64,000 bases of DNA, from contig NZ_PQIG01000035.1 of NCBI RefSeq assembly GCF_012349115.1, positions 1 through 64,000 on the forward strand, given 5' to 3'. Source of the stretch: Rhizobium ruizarguesonis (GTDB taxonomy: Bacteria > Pseudomonadota > Alphaproteobacteria > Rhizobiales > Rhizobiaceae). The notes beneath the pieces are model-generated. The model saw only the letters and a list, made by a program, of their open reading frames with translations, was not told the origin of the DNA and did not search any database. Each line of letters opens with the position of its first letter. Position 1 is the stretch's first letter. Below are positions 1 through 10,396 of this stretch, in pieces. The translations under genes were made by a program, and so were the position numbers.

Positions 1-68
1 CACATTCAAACTGATTTGCGAATCCCAGATTCCGCTAAATCACAGCATGCTCTAGTCGCAGTTTACGA

Positions 69-467
69 ATGGTCGCGATTCTTGCCGCTTCCAGTATCCC
101 ATGCATCGCCACCGCCACCCAGAGCAATCGATTTCCGCTGGGGAAATATTGCGGGCAGCTCCTGTCGAACGGCATCATGGCAGAGGCGCAGACGACGTTC
201 GGTCCGAGTGTCACAGACGGCAAGATAAGCGGAAGCTACGTATTCTTCGAGGAAGGGCAGACTGTCACGGGCTTGCTGGCTGAGCCGAGCGACGACGGTG
301 ATGGAAATGATTTAACGCGCAATCTCGTTTGGCAAGACAAGTATGGCCACGGGAATCTGGTTATAACCTTCACATCGGATTTCTCCGAATTCCAAGGAAA
401 CTGGAGTGACGGAGGGAAGGCGTCTTTTCCATGGAACGGGATGCGTTGCGAACCAACTATAAGCTAA
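69..467 (+). CDS. hypothetical secreted protein, 132 aa
   Basis: I do not recognise this family. The protein opens with a short hydrophobic stretch (residues 1-17, ending near an Ala-rich site) that could be a signal peptide, followed by a Gly/Asp-rich, beta-type sequence with two cysteines (C28 and one near the C-terminus) that could form a disulfide after export. There is no clear ribosome binding site before the ATG, so the start is uncertain. It faces the convergent cytochrome b561 gene and has no operon partner in view. It could be a small periplasmic protein; nothing in the sequence gives a function. Confidence 0.55.
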   Translation: MVAILAASSIPCIATATQSNRFPLGKYCGQLLSNGIMAEAQTTFGPSVTDGKISGSYVFFEEGQTVTGLLAEPSDDGDGNDLTRNLVWQDKYGHGNLVITFTSDFSEFQGNWSDGGKASFPWNGMRCEPTIS

Positions 468-536
468 ATCAAACTCCCATTTGTGCCACCTCATCGATTA
501 ACGGGCCAAGGCGCATGTGATCGCTTATGCCGGCGG

Positions 537-1037
537 TCAGCCGAGCGTCATGCGGCGCAGAACATTGCTTTTCCAATAGAACTGATGGACGAGGGCGCCG
601 GCGACATGCGCCGCGATCAGCGCCCAGAGAATGATTTTCAGCACATCCGCGTGGAACGAACCGGCGGGATCGATACCGAAATAGTAGGCGGCGATGCCGG
701 AAAGCGGCATCGCGAAGATCAGGATGTAAAGGCCGGCATGGGCAAGCCTCGCTGCAAGACGGAAGATCACCGGCTCCTGCGCGATCTCATCCGGAACGCC
801 CTTGGTAAAACGCAGCCCGAGCCTGAGGACGGCAAGCAGCAGGATGGCGATGCCGACATAGGCATGGATATTCGCCGATGAAATCTGCTCCGGCGTTGGC
901 ACCTGGCCCCTGCGCATCAGCCGATGCCAGATATTCATGCCATCGGGAAACAGCAGGTTGAAGAAGATCAGCAGCGCCACGGCCCAATGAAGAAAACGCT
1001 GGCTCAGGCTGTAACTCATGATGGACGGCTGCTGCAT
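537..1037 (-). CDS. cytochrome b561 family protein
   Basis: Predicted di-heme b-type cytochrome of the inner membrane (CybB/YceJ group), which passes electrons between quinol and periplasmic or membrane partners. Four hydrophobic segments are visible. Histidines suited to heme ligation lie in the first helix (RFLHWAVALL), the second (NIHAYVGIAI), the third (AHAGLYILIF) and the fourth (IAAHVAGALVHQFYW). A longer in-frame start at 1079 exists, but the ATG at 1037 is preceded by GAAGGT at good spacing, giving 166 aa, the usual family length. It lies downstream of lpdA, separated by a hairpin terminator, so it is probably transcribed alone. Confidence 0.85.
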   Translation of the reverse strand: MQQPSIMSYSLSQRFLHWAVALLIFFNLLFPDGMNIWHRLMRRGQVPTPEQISSANIHAYVGIAILLLAVLRLGLRFTKGVPDEIAQEPVIFRLAARLAHAGLYILIFAMPLSGIAAYYFGIDPAGSFHADVLKIILWALIAAHVAGALVHQFYWKSNVLRRMTLG

Positions 1038-1080
1038 TTCTGTACCTTCGCGGATGCTGAACTCAACGATACGCAACAAT

Positions 1081-1114
1081 TAAAACAGCCGCCTGCCTTC
1101 CGGCAAGCGGCTGT
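1081..1114 (-). terminator. Rho-independent terminator after lpdA
   Basis: An 8-bp perfect stem (ACAGCCGC/GCGGCTGT) with a loop that can itself pair, followed on the minus strand by TTTTAATTG. It sits 25 bp past the lpdA stop and before the cytochrome b561 start, so it should end the suc-lpd transcript. Confidence 0.75.
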
Positions 1115-1138
1115 ATGCTTTGTTACGAATATGTAAGG

Positions 1139-2545
1139 TTACATATGGATCGGCTTGAAGAAGGTTGCGAGCGCAGCCTCTTTCACCGCTTCCGACATTG
1201 TGGGATGCGCGTGGCAGGTCCGGCCGAGATCTTCCGACGAACCGCCGAACTCCATCAGCACGGCGATCTCGTGGATCATCTCGCCGGCGCCGAAGCCGAC
1301 GATATGGCCGCCGAGCACCCGGTCGGTTTCCTTGTCGGCAAGGATTTTGACGAAGCCGTCCGTTGCCAGCATCGCGCGCGCCCGGCCGTTCGCCGTGAAG
1401 GGAAACTTGCCGACCTTGTAGGCGACGCCTGCCGCCTTCAGCTCTTCCTCGGTCTTGCCGACGGAAGCGATTTCCGGCTGGGTATAGACGACGCTCGGAA
1501 TGACCTCGTAGTTCACATGGCCATGCTGTCCGGCGAGGATTTCGGCAAGCGCCACACCCTCGTCTTCCGCCTTGTGCGCCAGCATCGGACCCTTGACCAC
1601 ATCGCCGATCGCATAGATGCCGGCGACATTGGTCTTGAAGTGACCGTCGATCTCGACACGACCGCGATTGTCGAGCGTCACACCGGCTTCTTCGAGGCCG
1701 AGGCCCGCCGTATAGGGCTTGCGGCCGGTGGCGATCAGCACGACTTCGGCGTCGAGCGTCACCTTGTCGCCGCCCTTGACGGGCTCGAAAGTGACCTTGG
1801 CGCCCTTGTCGCCCTTTTCGACGCCGGTAACCTTGGCGCTGAGATTGAAATCGATGCCCTGCTTGGCCAGCATGCGCTGGAATTGCTTGGAGACTTCACC
1901 GTCCATGCCGCCAAGGATGGTGTCGAGATATTCGACGACGGTGACTTTGGCGCCGAGGCGCGACCAGACGGAACCGAGCTCGAGCCCGATGACGCCGCCG
2001 CCGACGACGATCAGCGTTTCCGGCACCTTCTCCAGCGCGATGCCGCCGGTGGACGAGATGATGGTCTTTTCATCGATTTCGACCTGGACGCCGGGAATGC
2101 CGGCGACATCGGAGCCGGTGGCGATGACGATGTTCTTGCCTTCGATCTCCTGCACCTTGCCATCTTCGGCGATGACGGAGGCCTTGCCGGCCGAGACGAT
2201 CTTGCCGGTGCCCTGGAAGGTATCGATCTTGTTCTTCTTGAAGAGGAAGGCGACGCCGTCGACATTCGACTTCACCGTCGCATCCTTGTGGGCCATCATA
2301 TTGCCGAGATTGAGCGTCGGCGCCGGGACATCGATACCGAGCGCGCTCATCCCGTGGCCGGCCTGATGGAACATTTCGGAGGCATGCAGCAGCGCCTTCG
2401 ACGGAATGCAGCCGACGTTCAGGCAGGTGCCGCCATAGGTCGCCCGCTTTTCAATGACGGCGACCTTGAGGCCAAGCTGGGCCGCCTTGACGGCGCAGAC
2501 ATAGCCGCCCGGGCCGGTTCCGATAATGATCACATCGTAGGACAT
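1139..2545 (-). CDS. lpdA: dihydrolipoyl dehydrogenase (E3), 468 aa
   Basis: FAD enzyme that reoxidises dihydrolipoamide with NAD+, serving the 2-oxoglutarate dehydrogenase complex whose E1 and E2 lie upstream. Visible parts: N-terminal FAD Rossmann motif (IIIGTGPGGYVCA), redox disulfide GGTCLNVGCIPSK (residues about 40-50), central NAD-binding GGGVIGLELGSVW, and the C-terminal catalytic His-Glu segment HAHPTMSEAVKEAA. The open frame runs on upstream, but the ATG at 2545 has GGGAAAGAAG before it and gives the normal E3 length. It is the last gene of the mdh-suc cluster and is followed by a terminator. A 98-bp gap from the SDR gene leaves room for an internal promoter. Confidence 0.97.
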   Translation of the reverse strand: MSYDVIIIGTGPGGYVCAVKAAQLGLKVAVIEKRATYGGTCLNVGCIPSKALLHASEMFHQAGHGMSALGIDVPAPTLNLGNMMAHKDATVKSNVDGVAFLFKKNKIDTFQGTGKIVSAGKASVIAEDGKVQEIEGKNIVIATGSDVAGIPGVQVEIDEKTIISSTGGIALEKVPETLIVVGGGVIGLELGSVWSRLGAKVTVVEYLDTILGGMDGEVSKQFQRMLAKQGIDFNLSAKVTGVEKGDKGAKVTFEPVKGGDKVTLDAEVVLIATGRKPYTAGLGLEEAGVTLDNRGRVEIDGHFKTNVAGIYAIGDVVKGPMLAHKAEDEGVALAEILAGQHGHVNYEVIPSVVYTQPEIASVGKTEEELKAAGVAYKVGKFPFTANGRARAMLATDGFVKILADKETDRVLGGHIVGFGAGEMIHEIAVLMEFGGSSEDLGRTCHAHPTMSEAVKEAALATFFKPIHM

Positions 2546-2643
2546 TGCTTCTTTCCCTTTGGATTTTTCGTTTAATCGGCCGCGCGCGATATCTGGCCGT
2601 GGAATTCGAGAATATATTGCAGGCTGTTTTTCGCCCTGTCGTT

Positions 2644-3396
2644 CTAGCGGCCGCCGCTCACATTGAGGATCGCGCCGGTGATATAGGAAGCCGAAGGTGA
2701 CAGAAGATAGAGGACCGCATCCGCCACCTCCGCGGGCGTGCCCGCGCGCTGCATCGGGATCGACGGCGCCAGTTCCCGCGGCCGATCCGGCAGGCCGCCG
2801 GAGGCATGAAGGTCGGTTTCGATGACGCCGGGCCTTATCGCATTCACGCGGATACCCTCGGCTGCGACCTCGCGCGCCAGCCCGACGGTGAAGGTGTCGA
2901 TCGCCGCCTTCGAGGCGGCATAATCGACATACTGCGTCGCCGAACCGAGGATCGCCGCCATCGACGAGATGTTGACGATCGCCCCGCCCTGCCCGCCATG
3001 CCGGCTCGACATGCGACGTATGGCCTCTGCGGCGCAGAGTATCGAGCCTGTCACATTGACGCGCAGCATGCGCTCGATCCGCTCCGCCGACATCTCGTCG
3101 ACGCGCTGGGGATAATCGACGATGCCGGCATTGTTGACGAGCCCGTCGAGCCGGCCGAAATGCCGGTCGACCGTCGTAAACATCGAGACGATATCCGCAG
3201 CCTTGCCGACATCCCCCTGGATCGCCACGGCCTCGCCGCCATCCTCGACAATCGCAGCCACGACGGCATCCGCGGCTTGACGGTTGGCGGCGTAGTTCAC
3301 CGCGACACGCCAGCCCTGGCGCGCCGCGAGCCGTGCAGCCGCGGCGCCGATACCCCGGCTTCCGCCGGTAATGAGAACAACAGGTGTATCGCTCAT
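2644..3396 (-). CDS. SDR family NAD(P)-dependent oxidoreductase, 250 aa
   Basis: Classical short-chain dehydrogenase. The N-terminus has the cofactor motif TGGSRGIGAAAA (residues about 9-20), then VNNAGI and the catalytic serine in NISSM, the YAASK active site, and a C-terminal ILNVSGGR typical of FabG-like SDRs. The ATG at 3396 has AAGGAG at 7-8 nt and overlaps the stop of the upstream secreted-protein gene (ATGA), so the two are translationally coupled. The substrate cannot be read from sequence. Its place between the DUF4241 block and lpdA suggests co-transcription with the TCA genes, not a role in the 2-oxoglutarate complex. Confidence 0.9.
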   Translation of the reverse strand: MSDTPVVLITGGSRGIGAAAARLAARQGWRVAVNYAANRQAADAVVAAIVEDGGEAVAIQGDVGKAADIVSMFTTVDRHFGRLDGLVNNAGIVDYPQRVDEMSAERIERMLRVNVTGSILCAAEAIRRMSSRHGGQGGAIVNISSMAAILGSATQYVDYAASKAAIDTFTVGLAREVAAEGIRVNAIRPGVIETDLHASGGLPDRPRELAPSIPMQRAGTPAEVADAVLYLLSPSASYITGAILNVSGGR

Positions 3397-3923
3397 GTCG
3401 CACACTCCTTGAATGTCAGCACGTCCCACGGTGCCACCACGGCCTTGCCCTCGCCCCAGGCGCTGGATTCGCGGATGGCGGGACCAAGGCCGGGAAGCAC
3501 GAGCTTTTCAGCCGCTTCAGCGCCTTCGGGCTGCAGATTGTCCATCTCGCCCTCGGCATCCATGCCATAGACGGCGCCCTGCCAGACCGTGCAGGCATTG
3601 AGATCGGCGCCGGTCGCATCCCCCTCGGGGCAGTTGAACATCAGGATGCCGATGGCGCGCACCGGATCTTCCGACGGCATGACATAACCTTCCATCACGA
3701 CAGGTGTCTTCAGCGCGCTGACCTTGAACTGGTTGCTGGCGGCCGCCGATGGAGAATTCAGCGGTGCAAAGCGCAATTCATAGGCACCATCGCGATCGAC
3801 ATAGACAGCCTGCTCCTGCTTGCATGCGGCACCGAAGGTGGAGGCCGGAACGACGAAAAACGCGGCGGCTGCGATTGCAGCCACGCCTTTCCGTCTCGCC
3901 GTGATCCTGATCCTTCCGCTCAT
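3393..3923 (-). CDS. hypothetical exported protein, 176 aa
   Basis: Family not recognised. The basic N-terminus (RIRITARRKG) followed by an Ala-rich hydrophobic run to about residue 32 (STFGA) looks like a Sec signal peptide. The mature part contains several cysteines (CKQEQ, FNCPEG, NACTVW, KECAT), consistent with periplasmic disulfides. It overlaps the SDR start by 4 nt and is itself coupled to the DUF4241 gene by another 4-nt overlap. The three genes therefore form one translational unit, and this protein probably works with the DUF4241 protein in the periplasm. Confidence 0.75.
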   Translation of the reverse strand: MSGRIRITARRKGVAAIAAAAFFVVPASTFGAACKQEQAVYVDRDGAYELRFAPLNSPSAAASNQFKVSALKTPVVMEGYVMPSEDPVRAIGILMFNCPEGDATGADLNACTVWQGAVYGMDAEGEMDNLQPEGAEAAEKLVLPGLGPAIRESSAWGEGKAVVAPWDVLTFKECAT

Positions 3924-4669
3924 TGCAGCTTCGGCTCCCTCCGCCCGTCGGCGTTCTCGACAACGCTGAAATCCGTCAGCAGCACCAGCGCACGGCCATC
4001 CCTATCGAGCCCCCAGAAGGCTGGATAGAAACCGTCGCCCCAGCCGCTCCAGAACACCGCAACATTGCCCTTCTTGTCGGCGACCGGCCGGTGCAGCGCA
4101 TAGATGTCCTTGTTGGCTTCCAGGTCCGACGCCAGCACGTCGTCGTAATAGTTGACGTCGGAATCCGGTTTCTGCGCCTGCACCTGCTTTTCGCGCTCTC
4201 CGATCAGATCAAGCGTATCGGCGTCCATGTAACAGCCGAGGCCGGCATCGACGGGATAACCGAAGATCTCGCCGTCCTTCAGCGTCGCCGGGTCCTGCCC
4301 GGGCAGGACCGCAAGCTCCCAACGATCCGGCTTGCCCTCGGCAAACCGCATGCTGGCGGCGGCGACGCGCCCGAAGGCCTGGTAGAGCGTTACCGGATAC
4401 TCGCCAGGCGCAACCGTTCTTGCGAGTGCTGGACGGTCGGGCTGGGCCAGCGGATCGGCCGCAACGATGCGCCCCGATGTCAGCTCCACATTGCCCATAT
4501 GGATGACGCCGATCGACCGGCCGGAAAGTTCGGCATCGCTGAGCGCCACCAGGTCGAAATTGCTGCTTGCCTTGCCGATATCCCAGCCCGCAGCCGATGC
4601 GGCGGCCGGATTATGCGCGGCGGCAGCGCAAAGAAGAAGGCGCGCCGCTCGCATGATCCGGTTCCGCAT
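3920..4669 (-). CDS. DUF4241 domain-containing secreted protein, 249 aa
   Basis: Resembles the DUF4241 family: the segment GEYPVTLYQAF, the GYPVDAGLGCYMDADT motif and the C-terminal SGWGDGFYPAFWGLDRDG are characteristic. An N-terminal hydrophobic Ala-rich stretch (residues 7-27) suggests export. The start at 4669 has GGGAG about 8 nt upstream; a second ATG five codons later is possible. It lies 14 bp after the sucB stop and is coupled by overlap to the next secreted protein, so it rides on the suc transcript. No biochemical function is established for the domain to my knowledge; related proteins appear near toxin-immunity loci in other bacteria, but nothing here supports that role. Confidence 0.75.
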   Translation of the reverse strand: MRNRIMRAARLLLCAAAAHNPAAASAAGWDIGKASSNFDLVALSDAELSGRSIGVIHMGNVELTSGRIVAADPLAQPDRPALARTVAPGEYPVTLYQAFGRVAAASMRFAEGKPDRWELAVLPGQDPATLKDGEIFGYPVDAGLGCYMDADTLDLIGEREKQVQAQKPDSDVNYYDDVLASDLEANKDIYALHRPVADKKGNVAVFWSGWGDGFYPAFWGLDRDGRALVLLTDFSVVENADGRREPKLQ

Positions 4670-4682
4670 CGAAAGCGCTCCC

Positions 4683-5960
<1,278 letters not shown>

Positions 5961-5999
5961 TGTTCAGATCCTGATTTCGTGTGTTTTCGTTTATGCGTT

Positions 6000-6308
6000 T
6001 CAGACGGCAGGCGGCCGCGAGATGATCGAGGGCATCGGCAGGATATCGAAGCGGAAACCGAAACCGGAAGCGATGATCGGATCGCCGTCGGCAAGAACCT
6101 GCGCCGCCGCCTGATCCTCGACCTCGACGATCGCCATGCCCCAGGCGCCTTCACCCTCGAAGACGGGGCCGACGATGATCGCCGATCCCGCAAGAGCGTT
6201 CCGATGCCAGTATTCGGCATGGCGTTTCATCGCCGCCATTTCCTCCCCGGTCCCGTCATGTGGGAAAGTGGCGCGCGGCGGCTGCAATCTCAGAAAGAAA
6301 TAAGCCAT
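6000..6308 (-). CDS. YciI family protein, 102 aa
   Basis: Small ferredoxin-like alpha/beta barrel protein of the YciI/YCII group. Visible are the N-terminal strand MAYFFLRLQPPR, the conserved His region MKRHAEYWH, and the strand AGSAIIVGPVFEGEGAWGMAIVEVED followed by a DPI turn that replaces the more common DPF. The family includes dehalogenase-like and other small enzymes, but most members have no known reaction. It sits between sucA and sucB, a position that guarantees co-expression with the complex; whether it acts on the complex is open. Another YciI gene lies at 58030. Confidence 0.85.
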   Translation of the reverse strand: MAYFFLRLQPPRATFPHDGTGEEMAAMKRHAEYWHRNALAGSAIIVGPVFEGEGAWGMAIVEVEDQAAAQVLADGDPIIASGFGFRFDILPMPSIISRPPAV

Positions 6309-6323
6309 TGCGCCCCCCTTGTT

Positions 6324-9308
6324 TTAACCGCCCAATGCATCCTCGAGGAATGCGGCGAGCTGCGACAGATGCTTGGACATCAGGCCCGTCGCCGGCGAGG
6401 CGGCGGCCGGACGGCCGGTATAGCGGACGCGCTGGTACTTCGCGTCGATATGGGCGAGCACCCATTCGAGGAAGGGGTCGATGAACGACCATGCGCCCAT
6501 GTTCTTCGGCTCTTCCTGGCACCAGACCATCTCGGCGTTGCGGAAGCGCGACAGCTCGTTGATCAGCGCCTTTGCCGGGAACGGATAGAGCTGTTCGACA
6601 CGTAAGAGATAGACGTCGTCGATACCGCGCTTTTCACGCTCTTCGAGAAGATCGTAATAGACCTTGCCGGAGCACATGACGACGCGGCGGATCTTGTTGT
6701 CCTTCTGCAGCTTGATCGGGCCGTCCTTGATCACCTCGGCATCGTCCCAGAGCAGGCGATGGAAGGCAGACTCGCCGGCCATTTCGGCAAGCGTCGAGAC
6801 CGCCCGCTTGTGGCGCAGCAGCGACTTCGGCGTCATCAGGATCAGCGGCTTGCGGAAGTCACGCTTCAGCTGCCGGCGCAGGATATGGAAGTAGTTCGCC
6901 GGCGTCGTGACGTTGGCGACCTGCATGTTGTCTTCCGCACAAAGCTGCAGGAAACGCTCGAGGCGGGCCGAGGAGTGTTCGGGACCCTGACCTTCATAGC
7001 CGTGCGGCAGCAGGCAGACGAGGCCGGACATGCGCAGCCACTTGCGTTCGCCCGACGAGATGAACTGGTCGAAGACCACCTGCGCGCCGTTAGCGAAATC
7101 GCCGAACTGCGCTTCCCAGAGCGTCAGCGCATTCGGGCGGGCGAGCGAATAGCCATATTCGAAACCGAGCACGGCCTCTTCCGAAAGCATCGAATTGATG
7201 ACTTCGTAGCGCCCCTGCGTCGGTGAAAGATTGGCGAGCGGGATGTAGCGCTCTTCGGTTTCCTGATCGTAGAGAACCGAGTGGCGCTGCGAGAAGGTGC
7301 CGCGCTCGCAATCCTGGCCGGACAGACGGATCTTGCTGCCTTCGACGCAGAGCGCGCCGAAGGAGAGCGCTTCGGCCATCGCCCAGTCGATACCCTCGCC
7401 GGTGGCGATCATGTTGGCGCGGTTTTCCATGAAGCGCTGGATCGTCCGGTGCGCGTTGAAGCCCGCCGGGACCTCAGAGAGCTTACGGCCGATCTCCTTC
7501 AGCGTCTTCATCGGCACTGCGGTCTTGCCGCGGCGCTGCTCGTCGGCATTGTCGGCCGTGCGCAGGCCCGACCACTCGCCGTCCAGCCAGTCGGCCTTGT
7601 TCGGCTTGTACTGCTGGCCGGCCTCGAATTCCTGTTCGAGATGTAGGCGCCAGTCGGCCTTCATCTTCTCGACTTCACCTTCGGTGAGCAGGCCCTCGGC
7701 GACGAGACGGGCCGCATAGAGCTGCAGCACGGTTTTGTGGGCGCGGATCACCTTGTACATCTTCGGCTGCGTGAAGGACGGTTCGTCGCCTTCATTGTGG
7801 CCGTAGCGGCGGTAGCAGAACAGGTCGAGCACCACAGGCTTGTGGAACTTCATGCGGAATTCGGTGGCGATCTTCGCCCCATAGACCACTGCTTCCGGAT
7901 CGTCGCCGTTGACGTGCAGGATCGGCGCCTCGATCATCTTGGCGACGTCGGACGGATAAGGCGACGAGCGCGAGAAGGCCGGGTTGGTCGTGAAGCCGAT
8001 CTGGTTGTTGATGATAACATGCATGGTGCCGGCGACGCGGTGACCGCGCAGACCGGAAAGGCCGAGGATTTCGGCAATGACACCCTGGCCGGCAAAGGCC
8101 GCATCGCCATGGATCAGCAGCGGCAGCACCTTGGCGCGCTCGGAAAGCGGGATGATGTCGCCTTCCCAGACGGTGGCGTTCATGTCCTGCTTGGCGCGGA
8201 CCTTGCCCATGACGACGGGATCGACGATTTCGAGATGCGACGGGTTCGCCGTCAGCGAAACGTGGATCTTGTTGCCGTCGAATTCGCGGTCGGAGGAGGC
8301 ACCGAGATGGTACTTGACGTCGCCTGAGCCCTCGACCTCGTCGGGAGCGGCCGAGCCGCCCTTGAATTCATGGAAGATCGCCCGGTGCGGCTTGCCCATG
8401 ACCTGAGAGAGCACGTTCAGGCGGCCGCGATGGGCCATGCCGAACACGGCTTCCTTGAGGCCGAGATGGCCGCCCCGCTTGAGGATCTGCTCCAGCGCCG
8501 GGATCAGCGATTCGCCGCCGTCGAGGCCGAAACGCTTCGTGCCCTTGAACTTGACGTCGAGGAATTGTTCGTAGCCTTCGGCTTCGACGAGCTTGGCAAG
8601 GATCGCCTTTTTGCCTTCCGGCGTGAAGGCCACACCCTTGTCCGGTCCTTCGATGCGCTCCTGAATCCAGGCCTTTTCTTCCGGATTGGAGATATGCATA
8701 AATTCGACGCCGAGCGTCGAGCAATAGGTGCGCTCGAGGATTTCGATCATCTCGCGGATGGTCGCGTATTCCAAGCCGAGCACGTTGTCGATGAAGATCT
8801 TGCGATCGTAATCTGCGGCCGTGAAACCGTAATTCTCCGCCGACAGCTCGTGATAGTCGTCGACGGGAGCGGCGATGCCGAGCGGGTCGAGCTTGGCATG
8901 CAGGTGGCCGCGCATGCGGTAGGCGCGGATCATCATGATGGCGCGCACGGAATCGCGCGTCGCCTGCAGCACCTCGGTGCTGTCGGCAGGCTTGCCCTGA
9001 GCTTCGGCCTTGGCCTTGACCTTGGTCTCGATCACCTTCTCGACGATGCCCCAGTCGCCATCGAGAGCCGATACCAGATCGCCGCTTGCCTGAAGCGGCC
9101 AGTTCTTCTTGCGCCAGGAAGCGCCCTTGGCCGCTCTCTTCACATCGCTGGGATCCTCCTCCAGCGCCTTGAAAAAGGACCGCCACTGATCGTCGACCGA
9201 TGCCGGATCTTCTTCGTACCGCGCATAGAGCTGCTCGATATAGGCAGCGTTGGCGCCATCCAGAAACGAGGTGATCTGAAACTGCTCGTTGGCTTCTTGC
9301 CGTGCCAT
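6324..9308 (-). CDS. sucA: 2-oxoglutarate dehydrogenase E1, 994 aa
   Basis: Thiamine-diphosphate-dependent E1 that decarboxylates 2-oxoglutarate and succinylates E2-bound lipoate. The N-terminal E2-binding segment (SFLDGANAAYIEQLYARYEE) is conserved. The middle shows GMAHRGRLNVL and HGDAAFAGQGV, then the TPP-binding region with NNQIGFTTNP, and the C-terminal transketolase-like half begins around WAMAEALSFG. The frame is open further upstream, but the ATG at 9308 gives the family N-terminus and usual length. A 172-bp gap with a strong inverted repeat separates it from sucD. Confidence 0.97.
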   Translation of the reverse strand: MARQEANEQFQITSFLDGANAAYIEQLYARYEEDPASVDDQWRSFFKALEEDPSDVKRAAKGASWRKKNWPLQASGDLVSALDGDWGIVEKVIETKVKAKAEAQGKPADSTEVLQATRDSVRAIMMIRAYRMRGHLHAKLDPLGIAAPVDDYHELSAENYGFTAADYDRKIFIDNVLGLEYATIREMIEILERTYCSTLGVEFMHISNPEEKAWIQERIEGPDKGVAFTPEGKKAILAKLVEAEGYEQFLDVKFKGTKRFGLDGGESLIPALEQILKRGGHLGLKEAVFGMAHRGRLNVLSQVMGKPHRAIFHEFKGGSAAPDEVEGSGDVKYHLGASSDREFDGNKIHVSLTANPSHLEIVDPVVMGKVRAKQDMNATVWEGDIIPLSERAKVLPLLIHGDAAFAGQGVIAEILGLSGLRGHRVAGTMHVIINNQIGFTTNPAFSRSSPYPSDVAKMIEAPILHVNGDDPEAVVYGAKIATEFRMKFHKPVVLDLFCYRRYGHNEGDEPSFTQPKMYKVIRAHKTVLQLYAARLVAEGLLTEGEVEKMKADWRLHLEQEFEAGQQYKPNKADWLDGEWSGLRTADNADEQRRGKTAVPMKTLKEIGRKLSEVPAGFNAHRTIQRFMENRANMIATGEGIDWAMAEALSFGALCVEGSKIRLSGQDCERGTFSQRHSVLYDQETEERYIPLANLSPTQGRYEVINSMLSEEAVLGFEYGYSLARPNALTLWEAQFGDFANGAQVVFDQFISSGERKWLRMSGLVCLLPHGYEGQGPEHSSARLERFLQLCAEDNMQVANVTTPANYFHILRRQLKRDFRKPLILMTPKSLLRHKRAVSTLAEMAGESAFHRLLWDDAEVIKDGPIKLQKDNKIRRVVMCSGKVYYDLLEEREKRGIDDVYLLRVEQLYPFPAKALINELSRFRNAEMVWCQEEPKNMGAWSFIDPFLEWVLAHIDAKYQRVRYTGRPAAASPATGLMSKHLSQLAAFLEDALGG

Positions 9309-9430
9309 CGTGATATGCGGACGCTTCCGTCCGCCTCCTGACTTTGATGAATTTGCCGGCTTGACGGCCGGCTGCCGCATTCCGATTGCCGCCTGTCCGC
9401 GGCGCATCTGCTGGTCTCGTGTCGTCGAGG

Positions 9431-9466
9431 CCGGGCGGAAGGCGCAGATGCCGTTCCTCCGCCCGG
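9431..9466. promoter_or_regulatory. inverted repeat in the sucD-sucA gap
   Basis: Perfect 9-bp arms (CCGGGCGGA / TCCGCCCGG) around an 18-nt loop, starting 14 bp past the sucD stop. There is no run of T after it on the minus strand, so it is more likely an mRNA processing or stability hairpin, or a partial terminator, than a full stop. The rest of the gap (9309-9430) holds a GC-rich GCCGGC repeat and could carry a sucA promoter. Confidence 0.45.
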
Positions 9467-9480
9467 TCTATATAGGTGGC

Positions 9481-10383
9481 TTAGCCCTTGAGGACTTCAA
9501 CCAGCGTCTTGCCGAGACGGGCCGGAGAGGGCGATACCTTGATGCCCGCCGATTCCATCGCCGCGATCTTCGATTCCGCATCGCCCTTGCCGCCGGAAAC
9601 CACTGCGCCGGCATGGCCCATAGTGCGACCCTTCGGCGCCGTACGGCCGGCAATGAAGCCAGCCATCGGCTTCTTGCGGCCCTTCTTGGCTTCGTCCTTG
9701 AGGAACTGGGCCGCGTCTTCTTCAGCCGCACCGCCGATTTCGCCGATCATGATGATCGACTGGGTGGCTTCATCGGCCAGGAACATTTCCAGGACGTCGA
9801 TGAACTCGGTGCCCTTGACCGGGTCGCCGCCGATGCCAACGGCCGTCGTCTGGCCGAGACCTTCATTGGAGGTCTGGAACACGGCTTCATAGGTCAGCGT
9901 GCCCGAGCGGGAAACGATACCGACCGAACCCTTGCGGAAGATCGAGCCCGGCATGATGCCGATCTTGCATTCTTCCGGCGTCAGGATACCCGGGCAGTTC
10001 GGGCCGAGCAGGCGCGACTTGGAGCGGTCGAGGCGAGCCTTGACCCGCACCATGTCCATGACCGGGATGCCTTCGGTGATGCAGGTGATGAACGGGATCT
10101 CGGCGTCGATCGCCTCGATGATCGCGTCGGCGGCTCCTGCCGGCGGAACATAGATGACGGACGCGTTGGCGCCGGTCTTTTCCTTACCTTCGGCAACGGT
10201 TGCAAAGATCGGCAGGCTTTCGCCCTTCGCGCCGGTCCAGGTTTCGCCACCCTTCTTCGGGTGGATACCACCGACCATCTGGGTGCCGTAGTAAGCGAGC
10301 GCCTGTTCGGTGTGGAACGTGCCGGTCTTGCCGGTTAGGCCCTGAACGAGAACCTTGGTGTCTTTGTTGACGAGAATGGACAT
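9481..10383 (-). CDS. sucD: succinyl-CoA synthetase alpha subunit, 300 aa
   Basis: Alpha subunit of the succinate-CoA ligase. It binds CoA in the N-terminal Rossmann domain ([14 protein letters not shown]) and carries the phosphorylated active-site histidine in [18 protein letters not shown] near residue 246. The open frame extends upstream through the gap, but the ATG at 10383 starts the conserved [15 protein letters not shown]. It is separated from its partner sucC by an unrelated DUF1579 gene, a small departure from the usual direct sucCD pair. Confidence 0.97.
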   Translation of the reverse strand: MSILVNKDTKVLVQGLTGKTGTFHTEQALAYYGTQMVGGIHPKKGGETWTGAKGESLPIFATVAEGKEKTGANASVIYVPPAGAADAIIEAIDAEIPFITCITEGIPVMDMVRVKARLDRSKSRLLGPNCPGILTPEECKIGIMPGSIFRKGSVGIVSRSGTLTYEAVFQTSNEGLGQTTAVGIGGDPVKGTEFIDVLEMFLADEATQSIIMIGEIGGAAEEDAAQFLKDEAKKGRKKPMAGFIAGRTAPKGRTMGHAGAVVSGGKGDAESKIAAMESAGIKVSPSPARLGKTLVEVLKG

Positions 10384-10396
10384 GCGAGGCCTTTGT

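Noticed and set aside
1115..2575. 486-codon open frame on the plus strand
   Set aside because: Lies antisense to lpdA, is rich in His/Asp/Arg as mirror frames of GC-rich genes are, and has no family motif.
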